Assembly (NCBI RefSeq): GCF_900176165.1
Contig: NZ_FWWU01000009.1
Location: 2,729,001 to 2,793,000 of the forward strand
Direction of reading: 5' to 3'
Length of the DNA stretch: 64,000 bases
Source: Deinococcus hopiensis KR-140
Lineage (GTDB): Bacteria; Deinococcota; Deinococci; Deinococcales; Deinococcaceae
The position numbers and the translations under genes were made by a program. Below the pieces are notes generated by a model that did not search any database, had not been told where the DNA came from, and saw only the letters and a program-made list of their open reading frames with translations. Numbering within the stretch: position 1 is the first letter of the stretch; every line of letters starts with the position of its first letter. Shown here piece after piece: positions 27,702-37,050 of the stretch.

Positions 27702-28328
27702 ATGCGCTTACTCCTGCCCGCCCTGCTGCTGTCCCTCGGTCTGCTCGCCTCATGTGGCAACACGTCGTCCGGCTCAGCGCCCTTGGATGGCTTTTCCACG
27801 GTCTACGTCACCGATCCCGATTTCGGCGACACCTTTGAGTACCGCTCCCCCGACAGTTTCACCTACGCTCCGGGCCCCCTGGCCGGAGACAGCGTGTCGA
27901 CGGCAGAAACGGCGATGTTCACGGCCATCAACGCCGAGCGGCTCAGGGGCGGCACCTGCTCGGACGGCCAGAGTTTTCCGCCTGTCCCGGCCCTGCAGTT
28001 CGAGGGGCACCTGCATAAGTCTGCGAGCGGCTACGCGGGGGTACTTGCGGTGAGCGGCAGTGCGGCCCTGCCGCACAAGACCGGCGACAGCACCCCGGTG
28101 CGCCGGATGATCGCCGCCGGATTTGTGCCCGCGCCGCCCAATAGGGCTGTGCTGAGGTTCGAAGAAAGCCTGGCGATGGGCATGACCGACCCGGCTGCCG
28201 TGATCGCGGCCTGGAAGACCAGTTCGCGCCACTGTGCCGCCCTGTTCAGTACCGTGTCCCACGGCGCGGTGGCGCGGGCAGACGGCCAGCTGGGCGCGTA
28301 CTGGGTGCTGAACACCGCCGGGTGGTAA
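27702..28328 (+). CDS. CAP-domain-like lipoprotein
   Basis: This 208-residue protein has a lipoprotein signal (MRLLLPALLLSLGLLASCGN, lipobox LASC with Cys18). The mature part contains TAINAERLRGGTC, LQFEGHLHKSASGYAGVLAV, LPHKTG, RRMIAAGF, FEESLAMG and a C-terminal GAYWVLNTAGW, the usual order of a bacterial CAP/SCP domain (SCP-like, YkwD type). Two Cys pairs could form disulfides outside the cell. CAP lipoproteins have no settled biochemical role. The ATG at 27702 has a weak GAGG upstream. Confidence 0.72.
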   Translation: MRLLLPALLLSLGLLASCGNTSSGSAPLDGFSTVYVTDPDFGDTFEYRSPDSFTYAPGPLAGDSVSTAETAMFTAINAERLRGGTCSDGQSFPPVPALQFEGHLHKSASGYAGVLAVSGSAALPHKTGDSTPVRRMIAAGFVPAPPNRAVLRFEESLAMGMTDPAAVIAAWKTSSRHCAALFSTVSHGAVARADGQLGAYWVLNTAGW

Positions 28329-28331
28329 GCC

Positions 28332-29498
28332 TCAGGGCCGATCCCAGCGCCACGTCAGCGTGCCCGTGAGGGCGGCCAGAACCATACTGGCGACCACCAG
28401 GCGGGCCACGGCAAACCAGCCCCCGCCCTCGAAGGTGTGCCCGGCGACCACACTCGCCGCAGCCGCTCCGCCGTAGTAGGCCAGGTGATACAGCCCTCCG
28501 GCGAGGCTGCGTCCCCCCGTCACGCTCCGCTGCACGGCGGTCAGGGCGGCGGACTGCGCCAGAAAGACCCCGCACGCCCCGGCGGCCACCCCCACAATGA
28601 TGAGGGGCAGGGGCGCGGCCAGGGTCAGCAGCAGGCCCGGGACGCTGAGGGTGGCCGCCACCTGCAAGGTGACGCGCGGCCCCCGCGCCGCCAGAAACGG
28701 CCCTGCGACGGGCGTGACCACCACCCCCAGCAGGTACACGGCGAACACGCTTCCCGTCTGCCCCGAATCCAGGCCGTAGGGCGGCGCAGCCAGGCGTAGG
28801 GTGAGGGTGTTAAAGGTGCCCACCAGCGTGAACAGCAGCAGGAATCCGGCGGCGCAGGTGGCGAGCAGGGTGGGATTTCGCAGATGCGTCACCAAACCCT
28901 TGAGGACTGCGTTCGGACCGCGGTGGGGCCGGAACGCCCGCTCCAGGGGCAGTCCCCGGGCAGCCAGGCCGAAGCCCAGCAGGGAAGCGGCGGCCAGCAG
29001 CCAGAATGCGGCGTGCCAGTCGCTCCGCGAAGCGATCAGGCCCGATAGAAAGCGGCCCAGGAATCCGCCCAGCACGGTGCCCGTGACATAGGCAGTCAGC
29101 GCCTGGGCCCGCCGCACTCCGGTCACCTCCTCGGCGATATAGGCGTTCAGCGCCACCATCACGCCAGGGATGAGGAGGCCCTGGGCGAACCGGGCGAGGT
29201 TGAGCAAGGCGAAGCTCGGCGCAGACGCGGCCAGCGCAGCGGGCAGGGTCAGCAGCGCGAAGGCGCCCACCACCGTTCGCCGCCGCCCAATGCCGTCGGC
29301 CAGCACCCCCACCAGCGGCGAGGCCACGCTCATGGCGAGCATGGTGGCCCCGACGACGCTTCCCACGGCCGCCGCACCAAGTCCGAATTCGCGTTCCAGC
29401 AGGGGCAGCAAGCTCTGGGGCGCGTATACGTTGAGGAAGACCAGCGTGCCCAACGCGGCGAAGGTCAGGGGGTGCGCTTCCCCGAGAATGGGCTTCAG
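28332..29498 (-). CDS. MFS transporter, YNFM-like
   Basis: This protein of about 388 residues has twelve hydrophobic segments. The MFS signature between helices 2 and 3 is LVGVLADGIGRRRTVVGAF, and NLARFAQGLLIPGVMVALNA lies in helix 4. It resembles the putative YNFM-type drug or metabolite exporters; the substrate is unknown. No ATG, GTG or TTG stands at the right place: the frame opens with a CTG that overlaps the TGA of the preceding gene (CTGA, 29498-29495). The two genes look translationally coupled, and the start codon is my best guess. Confidence 0.85.
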   Translation of the reverse strand: MKPILGEAHPLTFAALGTLVFLNVYAPQSLLPLLEREFGLGAAAVGSVVGATMLAMSVASPLVGVLADGIGRRRTVVGAFALLTLPAALAASAPSFALLNLARFAQGLLIPGVMVALNAYIAEEVTGVRRAQALTAYVTGTVLGGFLGRFLSGLIASRSDWHAAFWLLAAASLLGFGLAARGLPLERAFRPHRGPNAVLKGLVTHLRNPTLLATCAAGFLLLFTLVGTFNTLTLRLAAPPYGLDSGQTGSVFAVYLLGVVVTPVAGPFLAARGPRVTLQVAATLSVPGLLLTLAAPLPLIIVGVAAGACGVFLAQSAALTAVQRSVTGGRSLAGGLYHLAYYGGAAAASVVAGHTFEGGGWFAVARLVVASMVLAALTGTLTWRWDRP

Positions 29499-30091
29499 GG
29501 CAGGCCCACCAGTCCCAACGGACCCACGAGCGCCGCACCCACGCCCAGCGCTGCAGCCCGCGCCGCGTCCGGCACCCCTGGAGGCCCCGCCAGCACCAGC
29601 GTGGGGCGGGCCTCCAGGCCGATACTCCCCGCGCCGTCCAGCCGGGCGAGCAGGGCGTCGAAGGTCCAGTCGCGCGCCCACAGCCGCTTGAGGGCATGCA
29701 GGGCCGCCGTGCCGGGCGGAACCACCAGCGCCGTTTCGGCTTCGCGCTCGCCGGGGCGGCGCAGATGGACCTCGCCGAGGTTCAGGCCCGCGTTGCCCAG
29801 CGCGCGGTAGAGCAGTTGCACCGCGTCGTCCAGCAGCGAACTGGTCCGCACCAGCGTCTGCGCCTGGGTGGCCAGGGTGTCCAGCAGGTCCTCGTCCAGG
29901 CGAGCGGGGTTGACCGGCGACAGCAGACGCGAGAGCTGCTCGGGCAGGTTGGCGCGGCGGTAGAACTCTTCCTCGAAAGTGGCGGGGACCAGCATGGCAG
30001 CGGGCACTTCGGCCGCGTGCGCCGCGAGGCGGTGGGTTTCCGCCTCCACCGACGCAACGGGCAGGCGGGCCGCCTCAGCAAGGGTCAGCAT
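29495..30091 (-). CDS. Conserved protein of unknown function
   Basis: This 198-residue protein has no domain I recognise. It is mostly helical: EEEFYRRANLPEQLSRLLSP, LATQAQTLVRTSSLLDDAVQ, a beta-like middle (LNLGEVHLRRPGEREAETAL) and a Gly/Ala-rich C-terminus that could be membrane-near. It precedes the MFS gene and overlaps its start, so the two form an operon. The ATG at 30091 follows TAAGCT by 7 bases. Confidence 0.65.
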   Translation of the reverse strand: MLTLAEAARLPVASVEAETHRLAAHAAEVPAAMLVPATFEEEFYRRANLPEQLSRLLSPVNPARLDEDLLDTLATQAQTLVRTSSLLDDAVQLLYRALGNAGLNLGEVHLRRPGEREAETALVVPPGTAALHALKRLWARDWTFDALLARLDGAGSIGLEARPTLVLAGPPGVPDAARAAALGVGAALVGPLGLVGLP

Positions 30092-30098
30092 GGGGGGG

Positions 30099-30104
30099 AG
30101 CTTA
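30099..30104 (-). promoter_or_regulatory. -10 element (TAAGCT), leaderless type
   Basis: On the minus strand TAAGCT ends 7 bases before the ATG at 30091. Confidence 0.55.
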
Positions 30105-31463
30105 CCGCATGTCCGCCGGTCCTACACCGGCCTCCAAACGCTACGCCCGACTGTGCGGAAGCTTCCACAGGACGACACACTCCGGCATCAGCGGCGTCTT
30201 CTCTCAGGGCCAGTGGTGGCCTCAGGCGAGCGTCCTCGCTGAGGGCAGACTGCGCCACGACCACGAGGATCACGGCATGGCGCAGCGCGCTCCACCGCTC
30301 CGGGGAGTTGGCCAAGGAACAGGTGAAGACCTGCAAGCTCCAGGACAGCCAAACCGGGGCGAGGCGGGCCCACCCGTCTCACCACACCCACCGGCGTTCC
30401 AGGCTGAACGCCTGCGGTTGAACGTGGAGCAGGGCCGTGGCGAGGAGGCAAACCAACGCGGCGTCGGCAGCAACACGGTCCACGTGGCCAGGGTATCCCC
30501 TTGAGCCAAGCCGTGCCGCACCGTTCTCATCACGGCCCGGTACAGGACTGCGCGCAGCGCCGGCCGGTCTTCCCCTTACGCCTGCCCCAACCCAGAGCGG
30601 TCGGCGCGTAGGCGATCCTTCCAGCGTCATCCCGCTCCCCCAACACCGCGCCCACCGCCCGCACCTGCTTTTCCCTCTCGCCCCGCTCCTTCCCGGTCAG
30701 CCGGTCCTCACGCCGGGTGCACCCGCCCACTTCCTGCTGCGCGCTTGACCAGGCCCTCAGCCGCCAGCGTGTGCCGGACCGCGGGGAGAGCGTCCCCTCC
30801 CGGGCCGTCAGCAGTCCCCCGGACCGGGCCCGGATTACCTGAGCGGTTCGGGTTGCCGCCCGAGTACAGCCAGAATCAGCAGGCACAGCCGCTCTCAGGT
30901 GTTCACGAAAGGGGCGCGCATCCATTCCCGATATATCCAAAGTCGATGCGCCGAAACAGGAGGGAACGAGGACGGCGTTACCGGGGCATGATTCCACCCC
31001 GGAGACCAGGCGTTTTCCCACCGGCCCCCACCGCGGACCCGCCCACGCAGAACCGGGAGACTCTGGAGGAGGGGGCGGCCCACATGACGGATACGGTGGA
31101 GGCGCGGCGCACGTTGCTCGGCGGCCTGCACAGCTCAGCGCTGGCCCGCACCTACCGTCCCGGCGCCCGGAGGGTAGGGCAGCTGGCGCAGCACGCGGCG
31201 CAGGGCCATAGGCATGGACTCAATTGCGCTACGGCCTGACCACCGAGAGATACGTGATTGAGCCCTTCGATCAGGACGCCTGGCTGGCACTTCCCGGGAG
31301 GTAGGCTTGGCCTTGATGGACGTCGCCAATAGCCATTGGGCGGCCCGGCTGCAGGGGGTGGAGCCCGCTGAGTTTCGTCGGGGCGTCGCCCACCCGCGCG
31401 AGGGCAAGCAGGACCTGCGGCGGCTGACGGCCAAGCGCGGCCGGCACTGGAGACGTAAACCCG
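30105..31463. other. 1.4-kb gene-poor region with decayed coding
   Basis: No intact gene is supported. On the minus strand about 30130-30560, three frames join into a hydrophobic protein-like sequence (HVDRVAADAALVCLLATALL, LGLAVLELAGLHLFLGQLPG, LRHAVILVVVAQSALSEDA). This is a decayed gene I cannot name. On the plus strand 31220-31302 reads QLRYGLTTERYVIEPFDQDA and WLALPGR before a stop, perhaps the tail of another lost gene. No terminal inverted repeats or intact transposase were seen. Confidence 0.45.
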
Positions 31464-32147
31464 CTACGCCGCTCCACCTGCAGCGTCCACCTCACCTTCC
31501 GCCTTACCCTCGGTGGCCTGCTCGGCGCGCTTGACGTCCTGCTCGCGAATATGGCGCTGCTCGGTGTCGTGCTCAAACAGTTCCCGCCGGGCACGCAGCT
31601 TGGCTTCCGGCTGCTGGAGGTCACCGCCCTGGCCCCGGTGAACCCGCTGGAAAAACACCAGGGCGCCCCCCGCCAGTGCGAGCGACGCGGCGAAGTACAG
31701 GGTGTCTTGCGGGTCTTTCCAGGCAATGAAGTGCTCCAAAAAGGTCACGCCCAGAATCACGATGACCACCGACACCACCTTCTGCTCCAGGTCTGAGAGG
31801 CTCTCGACACCCAGGGCGGAAGTCAGGTTGAGGGGCCGGATAAACAGCGAGTACAGCCCCACGCCGATCAGGTAGAACACCACCGCCTTGAGCATGGTGC
31901 TGACCACCTCGAGAAAGGCGACGGCCACCTCGCCCGTGCCCTGGTCCACCCCTTCGCGCAGCATGTCGCGCCAGGTCTCATAGATGGTGTACAGCGCCAG
32001 CAAGGTGCCCTGGAGAAAGAGGCTGAAGGCCACCAGCAGCACCGCCACCACGGCGATCAGCACAACGAAGCGGGTGCGGCCGATCAGCTCGCTGAACCAC
32101 TCGCGTCTGGAGGGCCCGCGGGGGGAAGAGGAAGTCACGCCTCCCAT
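31464..32147 (-). CDS. Integral membrane protein, YqhA/UPF0114-like
   Basis: This 227-residue protein has four hydrophobic segments (about 27-50, 85-105, 125-142 and 150-167). The stretch IRPLNLTSALGVESLSDLEQ and VSVVIVILGVTFLEHFIAWK resembles the YqhA family, though I am not certain. The C-terminal 55 residues are highly charged (RARRELFEHDTEQRHIREQD) and likely cytoplasmic. Function unknown. The start is the ATG at 32147, with a nearby GTG as alternative. It is divergent from the broken methyltransferase gene. Confidence 0.6.
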   Translation of the reverse strand: MGGVTSSSPRGPSRREWFSELIGRTRFVVLIAVVAVLLVAFSLFLQGTLLALYTIYETWRDMLREGVDQGTGEVAVAFLEVVSTMLKAVVFYLIGVGLYSLFIRPLNLTSALGVESLSDLEQKVVSVVIVILGVTFLEHFIAWKDPQDTLYFAASLALAGGALVFFQRVHRGQGGDLQQPEAKLRARRELFEHDTEQRHIREQDVKRAEQATEGKAEGEVDAAGGAA

Positions 32148-32179
32148 GATGCCCGCCTACCGGCTACGCTGGGCGCCAG

Positions 32180-32838
32180 ATGAAGCCTCTGCCCCATTCT
32201 CGTGAGTGGTACGCCCGGCTTGCTCGTGACCTCGGCGGCTACCGGCACCCCTGGTCACGCGAACTGAACGGCCCGGACCCCGAACTTACCTTCGGCGCGC
32301 TGCTGGCCGAACGCCTGGGGCCAGCCGTCCGCGTGCTGGAGGCTCTGGCTCTGGACACGGCCCGGACGCCACCCGCTTCGGGCCGGAGGTGGCGCGATGG
32401 GTGGCCTATGACCGCGAGCCGCAGTTGCTCGAACAGGCGCGCAGGAATGCGCCGCACGCCGACTTTCACCTGTGGGATGGACGCGGGGAGGTGCCACTGG
32501 GGCTTCGTGGCCCCTTCGATCTGATCGTGTCCCGTCGTGGGCCCACAAGCGTGATCCTGCACCTCCCCGCCGTAACCGCGCCAGGCGCCCGCTTTCTGTA
32601 CGTGGGCCCGGAGCTGGAGGTGCCCCGCGTGCCCGAACGCCTTACGGCGGTGGGCTGGCGCGTCCTTGCCGAATACCGCGTCTCCGTGAGGGCCTGGGCG
32701 CCCATCTGGGAAGACTGGGCCACCCACTGCGAGTGGCAGGGCGAGGCCGCGCGGCGCGAGGACTGGGAGCAGCGGGCCGCTGCGCGGGGGCTGGCCTACC
32801 GCGAGGAACGGTACGTGGTGCTGGCAGGAACCTCCTGA
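32180..32838 (+). pseudogene. SAM-dependent methyltransferase, frameshifted in the cofactor loop
   Basis: Two overlapping plus frames make one class I methyltransferase of about 219 residues. The first reads MKPLPHSREWYARLARDLGG and RLGPAVRVLEA. The second continues GSGHGPDATRFGPEVARWVA, YDREPQLLEQARRNAP and FDLIVSRRGPTSVILHLPAV, and ends GLAYREERYVVLAGTS. The break is at about 32340-32352 within a GGCTCTGGCTCTGG tandem, exactly where the SAM-binding glycine motif should be: dropping CT restores EAGSGHGPD. Replication slippage or a sequencing error could both explain it. The rest is intact. Confidence 0.72.
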
Positions 32839-32982
32839 CCGTGCCACCCGGTCTGGCTTGCCCCGGCCGAACGGGGTAGACTGAACGGCTGCGCGCCCCG
32901 GCCCTTCTGCTGCAGAGGGAGGGGTGAGGCGAGACCTTCCGGCCTTCCAGGCACGGCAGGCGGAACGAAAAGGGGTCCAAAT

Positions 32983-33282
32983 ATGGCGGAAAAAGACATT
33001 GACAAGTTGCTCTCTCTGACCGACAGCAAGTACCGGCTCTCGGTGGTCACGGCCAAACGGGCGCTGCAACTGCGCTCGGGTGCGCCCAGCGTGCTGCCGG
33101 TGGAACAGCGGGTGCGGACGCGCAACCTCGTGACCCAGGCGATGCGCGAGCTGGCCACCGACAAGCTGACCATCGGCACCGAGCTGATGGACGAGGGCCG
33201 CTTTCACCAGGATTACATGCGCCAGAAGCAGGCGCAGCTGCAGGCCCAGCTCAACGCCGAGCGCGAGCGCGAGCGCGACTGA
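32983..33282 (+). CDS. rpoZ: RNA polymerase omega subunit
   Basis: This 99-residue subunit supports assembly of the beta' subunit. MAEKDIDKLLSLTDSKYRLS and VVTAKRALQLR are the conserved N-terminal part that contacts beta'. The C-terminal half is helical and charged, ending ERERERD. The length matches Deinococcus-Thermus omega. It is followed by its own terminator. The ATG at 32983 follows a purine-rich GGGGTCCAAAT. Confidence 0.9.
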   Translation: MAEKDIDKLLSLTDSKYRLSVVTAKRALQLRSGAPSVLPVEQRVRTRNLVTQAMRELATDKLTIGTELMDEGRFHQDYMRQKQAQLQAQLNAERERERD

Positions 33283-33301
33283 GCGGGCGGGCGGTGGATT
33301 C

Positions 33302-33330
33302 GGGGCGGTCCTTCAGGGGGCCGCCCCTTC
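33302..33330 (+). terminator. Terminator of rpoZ
   Basis: GGGGCGG and CCGCCCC form a stem with inner pairs, followed by a pyrimidine-rich, partly T tract, 20 bases after the rpoZ stop. Confidence 0.6.
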
Positions 33331-33344
33331 CCTTTGTCCCCCTA

Positions 33345-33350
33345 TAGGAT
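33345..33350 (+). promoter_or_regulatory. -10 element (TAGGAT), leaderless type
   Basis: TAGGAT ends 7 bases before the ATG at 33358. Confidence 0.55.
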
Positions 33351-33357
33351 GGGCCCC

Positions 33358-34623
33358 ATGCTGAGCGCCTTTGCCGTCTTGCTGTGCGTGACTGCCGTGC
33401 TGGCGTACCTGAATGAGCGGCTGCTGCAGCTGCCCACCACCGTGGGCGTCACGCTCGCGGGGGCCCTGGCGAGCATTCTCCTCACCGCGCTCGACGCGCT
33501 GGGCACTGGCGGGCTGCGGGGTTGGGCGGCGGGGGTGTTGCAGACGCTCGACTTTACCCAGTTCGTGCTGAACGGCATCCTCAGCCTGCTGCTGTTTGCC
33601 GGGGCCCTGAGCCTGGACGCCCGGCAGATCATGGCGCAGCGGGTAACCATCCTGACGCTCGCGGTGCTGGGCACGCTCATCAGCACCGCCCTGATCGGCC
33701 TGGCCGCCTACGCCGTCTTCGGACTGGTGGGGCTGGCCGTGCCGCTGACCTGGGCCCTGCTGTTCGGCGCGCTCATCAGCCCCACCGATCCCGTCGCCGT
33801 GCTGGACCTGCTGAAGCGGGCGCGCGTTCCGGCCAAAATCGAGGCCCTGATCGCCGGGGAGAGCCTCTTCAACGATGGCGTGGGCGTGGTCGTGTTTCTC
33901 GTGCTGCTGGGGCTGGCAGGCCTGGGCGAGGGGCACGCCGCACCCACGCTGGGAAGCGCGCTGGCCCTGTTTGCGCGCGAGGCGCTGGGCGGGGTGCTGC
34001 TCGGCGGTCTGCTGGGGGCGGTGGGGTACGCCATGGTCCGCACCATTGAGCAGCACGCGGTGGAGGTGCTGATTACCCTGGCGCTGGTGATCGGCGGGTA
34101 CGTGGCGGCCGCCTCACTCGGGCTCAGCGGGCCGCTGGCGATGGTGGTGGCGGGGCTGATCCTGTCGGCCACCAAGGACCAGACCTTCAGCCCGGAGACC
34201 CGGCACCACGTGGAAGGCTTCTGGGAGACGGTGGACCAGGTGCTGAACATCGTGCTGTTCGCCTTTATCGGCCTGGACGTGCTGCTCGCCCACATAACCG
34301 GGCGGCAGCTGATCGCCAGCGCGCTGCTGGTGGGGGTGGCCCTCGCTGCGCGCTGGATCAGCGTGGCGCTGCCCTTCTGGTTCGTCCGGGAGCTGCACGG
34401 GTACGGCGCTTACACGGTGCGGCTGCTGACCTGGGGCGGCTTACGCGGCGGCATCGCCATCAGCCTGGCGCTGGGCCTGCCCGAATCGCCCTACCGGATG
34501 CACCTGATCACCGCCACCTACGTCGTCGTGCTGTTTACCATCGCCGTGCAGGGCCTGACCATCATGCCGCTGGTGCGCAAGGTCAGCGTGGCGGACCCGT
34601 CCGGTGGCCTCTGCGGAAAATGA
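33358..34623 (+). CDS. CPA1-family cation:proton antiporter (NhaP-like)
   Basis: This 421-residue inner-membrane protein has about twelve transmembrane segments. The ion-site motif ISPTDPVAVLDLLKRARVPA (around residue 141) and GESLFNDGVGVVVFL are diagnostic of CPA1 sodium/proton exchangers. LTWGGLRGGIAISLALGLP near the C-terminus is also conserved. It lacks the large cytosolic C-terminal domain of some relatives. It should export Na+ (or K+) in exchange for protons. The start at 33358 is chosen from the leaderless-type promoter. Confidence 0.93.
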   Translation: MLSAFAVLLCVTAVLAYLNERLLQLPTTVGVTLAGALASILLTALDALGTGGLRGWAAGVLQTLDFTQFVLNGILSLLLFAGALSLDARQIMAQRVTILTLAVLGTLISTALIGLAAYAVFGLVGLAVPLTWALLFGALISPTDPVAVLDLLKRARVPAKIEALIAGESLFNDGVGVVVFLVLLGLAGLGEGHAAPTLGSALALFAREALGGVLLGGLLGAVGYAMVRTIEQHAVEVLITLALVIGGYVAAASLGLSGPLAMVVAGLILSATKDQTFSPETRHHVEGFWETVDQVLNIVLFAFIGLDVLLAHITGRQLIASALLVGVALAARWISVALPFWFVRELHGYGAYTVRLLTWGGLRGGIAISLALGLPESPYRMHLITATYVVVLFTIAVQGLTIMPLVRKVSVADPSGGLCGK

Positions 34624-34914
34624 GGAGGCCGAGACTCGAAAGACCCAGGGAAACGCCCCCTACGGGCCGGGCGGAGCGCCACGTACAGGGCGAGGAGACG
34701 GGCCCGGCGTCCCAGAGGCAACTCCCCTCCCGGAGCGATTTCGGAGGGCCTCTTGGGGCAACGCAGCAGGGAGCGTGACGTCGTCCCGCTGGTCTGTGGG
34801 ACCTCTTCCTCCCGCTGGCCTTTCGCGCGGCGGCCAGAATGGCCAGCGCCAAGCGTCAAGAGAACGCGAAACCGGGCCCCATCCGCCCCCGCTGCCCATG
34901 GCCCACCCTGGGGT

Positions 34915-35772
34915 ATGACGGACATTCGAGACGTCGGCCGGCAGGCGGAGGCCCGCCTGCGTCAGGGCGCAGCCCAGGCTGCACCGGGCATCGAGGCGCT
35001 CGCGCGTTTTGGGTACGCCAGCAAGGGCGCCGTGTACCTCGCCATCGGGGCCCTCGCGCTGGGCGTGGCGCTGGGCCGGGGCGGAGCCACCACCGATCCG
35101 CAGGGCGCGTTGTTGCGGCTTCAGGACCTGCCGCTGGGCACCCCGCTGACCGGACTGCTGACCCTGGGCCTGCTGGGCTATGCCCTGTGGCAGCTGGTGC
35201 GCGCGGTGCTCGATCCTGAGCGCCAGGGCCACGGAGCAGCCGGGCTGGTCAAACGTGCGGGTTACCTGCTCAGCGCGGTGGCCAATCTGGGCGTGGCCCT
35301 GTTCGCAGGGCGGCTCGCCCTGCTCGGCCACGCCTCCCGGCAGCAGGACAGCGAGGCGCGGGCGGCAGGACAGGTGCTGGCGCTGCCGGGCGGCGGGCTG
35401 CTGCTCGCCCTCGCGGGGGTGGCGCTGCTCGGGGTGGCGGCCAACGCCCTGTACAGCGCCTACGGAGCGCGCTTTATGAAGCGGGTCGCCCTGACCGGTG
35501 AGGGCGTTCGGTACGCCGAGACGCTCCAGCGGGTGGGGCAGGTGGGCCTCGGCGCGCGGGGCGTGGTGCTGGGGCTGATCGGCGCGTTTTTGCTGCTCGC
35601 CGCGTGGCAGCGTCAGCCGGGGCGTGCCCTGGGCTTGTCCGAGGTGCTGACCTGGTTGCGGGAGCGGCCGGCCGGCGGGCTGCTGCTCGCCCTCATCGCG
35701 GCGGGCACCGTCTGCTACGGTCTGTGGTGTGGGGTGCAGGCGCGTTACCGCCGCGTGCAGGTCCAGAACTGA
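34915..35772 (+). CDS. DUF1206 membrane protein
   Basis: This 285-residue protein has three repeats of a two-helix unit. Each begins with a stretch like FGYASKGAVYLAIGALALGV (about 29-48), VKRAGYLLSAVANLGVALFA and VGQVGLGARGVVLGLIGAFL, the pattern of the DUF1206 family. Function unknown. CACCCT sits 5 bases before the ATG, a weak form of the leaderless pattern. The 291 bases between the antiporter stop and this start contain nothing I recognise. Confidence 0.82.
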   Translation: MTDIRDVGRQAEARLRQGAAQAAPGIEALARFGYASKGAVYLAIGALALGVALGRGGATTDPQGALLRLQDLPLGTPLTGLLTLGLLGYALWQLVRAVLDPERQGHGAAGLVKRAGYLLSAVANLGVALFAGRLALLGHASRQQDSEARAAGQVLALPGGGLLLALAGVALLGVAANALYSAYGARFMKRVALTGEGVRYAETLQRVGQVGLGARGVVLGLIGAFLLLAAWQRQPGRALGLSEVLTWLRERPAGGLLLALIAAGTVCYGLWCGVQARYRRVQVQN

Positions 35773-35879
35773 ATTTCCCCGCCCATCTTCCGGAGGTCTC
35801 CGGCGTGACTTCTTCTCCCCGTCCCCCACCCGCGTCCCGTTTTTCCCACCCCCGGGTGGGCGGGCAAAAGTCCTTCCCT

Positions 35880-35885
35880 TATATT
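35880..35885 (+). promoter_or_regulatory. -10 element (TATATT), leaderless type
   Basis: TATATT ends 6 bases before the ATG at 35892. Confidence 0.6.
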
Positions 35886-35891
35886 GTTCAC

Positions 35892-36965
35892 ATGCGGCCA
35901 ACCGCAATGCCTCCCCTCACGTCCGGAATCATGACGGATGTGGGGCGCTCGCGCCGTGTAAACCAGGACGCCGCGCTCGCGCTTGACCTGCCGCGTGGCG
36001 GCCTGTATGCCGTTGCCGACGGCATGGGAGGCCACGCGGCGGGGGAACTGGCGGCGAACCTGGCGGTGGACAGCCTCAGCCAGCACTACCTGGAGGGGCG
36101 TGGCCTGCCGCCCATGCGTCTGGCAGAGGCGGTGCAGGCCGCCAACCGCACCGTGCTGGAGCAGGGGGTCGGCCAGTACGCGGGCATGGGCACCACCCTG
36201 CTCGCGCTGCTGGTCGACCGGGGCGCAGCCATCGTGGCGCATGTGGGCGACTCACGGGCGTACCTGCTGCGGGGCGGCGAGCTGCACCGCCTGACCGAGG
36301 ACCACTCCTGGGTGGCCGAACAGGTCCGGCTGGGCAACCTGACGGAAGAGGAAGCCCGGCACCACCAGTGGCGCAGCGTGGTGAGCAACGCGCTGGGTGG
36401 AGAGGCGCGCGTGCGCCTGGAACTGTTCGGGCTGCAGGTGCGTGCCGGAGACCGCCTCCTGCTGTGCAGCGACGGCCTGAGCGGCGTGGTGCCCGAAGAA
36501 ACCCTGCTGGGACTGCTCGCGCAGCCGCTCAGCCCGGACCGCACCGTGCGCGCGCTGATCAACGCTGCCAACGACGAGGGCGGCCCCGACAACATCACGG
36601 CGGTGGTCGTGGACGTGGAGCGCGATCAGCGTCTGCCCGCCTACCCCCTGCCTGCCCGCGACGGCAAGGGGCCGGTGTACGTGGACCTGATCCTGCGCGC
36701 CCAGCGCGGCAGCCAGTCGCTGACCTACGGCCTGCTGCTGCTGGCCTACTTCACGCTGCTGGGCGTGATGCTCGTGCCGGGCGCACGCGTGTTCGTAGGG
36801 CTGATCGGCATCACGCTGATGCTGAGCGTGATCGCCGCGCAGCGCCTGACCTACGCCCGCCTCAGCCGCCCGTCGCCGCCGCCCGCACCCCTGCAGGTGC
36901 GCCCTACCGCCGCCGAGCGCGAGACCCGGGAGGCGCAGCGTGAGAGCCGCAATACCCTGAGCTAG
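35892..36965 (+). CDS. PP2C-type Ser/Thr protein phosphatase
   Basis: This 357-residue metal-dependent phosphatase has a PP2C domain over about 10-250: SRRVNQDAALALDL (metal Asp), LYAVADGMGGHAAGELAA (DGMGGH), HVGDSRAYLLRGGEL, LLLCSDGLSGVV and GGPDNITAVVVDV. Two hydrophobic segments (about 278-296 and 300-318) then anchor it, followed by a charged tail. It resembles the Stp/PstP phosphatases that oppose bacterial Ser/Thr kinases; no kinase gene is in the window. An ATG six codons in is possible, but the -10 element favours 35892. Confidence 0.93.
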   Translation: MRPTAMPPLTSGIMTDVGRSRRVNQDAALALDLPRGGLYAVADGMGGHAAGELAANLAVDSLSQHYLEGRGLPPMRLAEAVQAANRTVLEQGVGQYAGMGTTLLALLVDRGAAIVAHVGDSRAYLLRGGELHRLTEDHSWVAEQVRLGNLTEEEARHHQWRSVVSNALGGEARVRLELFGLQVRAGDRLLLCSDGLSGVVPEETLLGLLAQPLSPDRTVRALINAANDEGGPDNITAVVVDVERDQRLPAYPLPARDGKGPVYVDLILRAQRGSQSLTYGLLLLAYFTLLGVMLVPGARVFVGLIGITLMLSVIAAQRLTYARLSRPSPPPAPLQVRPTAAERETREAQRESRNTLS

Positions 36966-37038
36966 GTGCGGCGGGGTGAATCTGAAGATCCACCGAGCAC
37001 AACGGGAAGAAAGTGCGCCGCACCAGGAGGGGAGCGGG

Positions 37039-37044
37039 TACAGT
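37039..37044 (+). promoter_or_regulatory. -10 element (TACAGT), leaderless type
   Basis: TACAGT ends 6 bases before the ATG at 37051. Confidence 0.58.
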
Positions 37045-37050
37045 AGGCCC

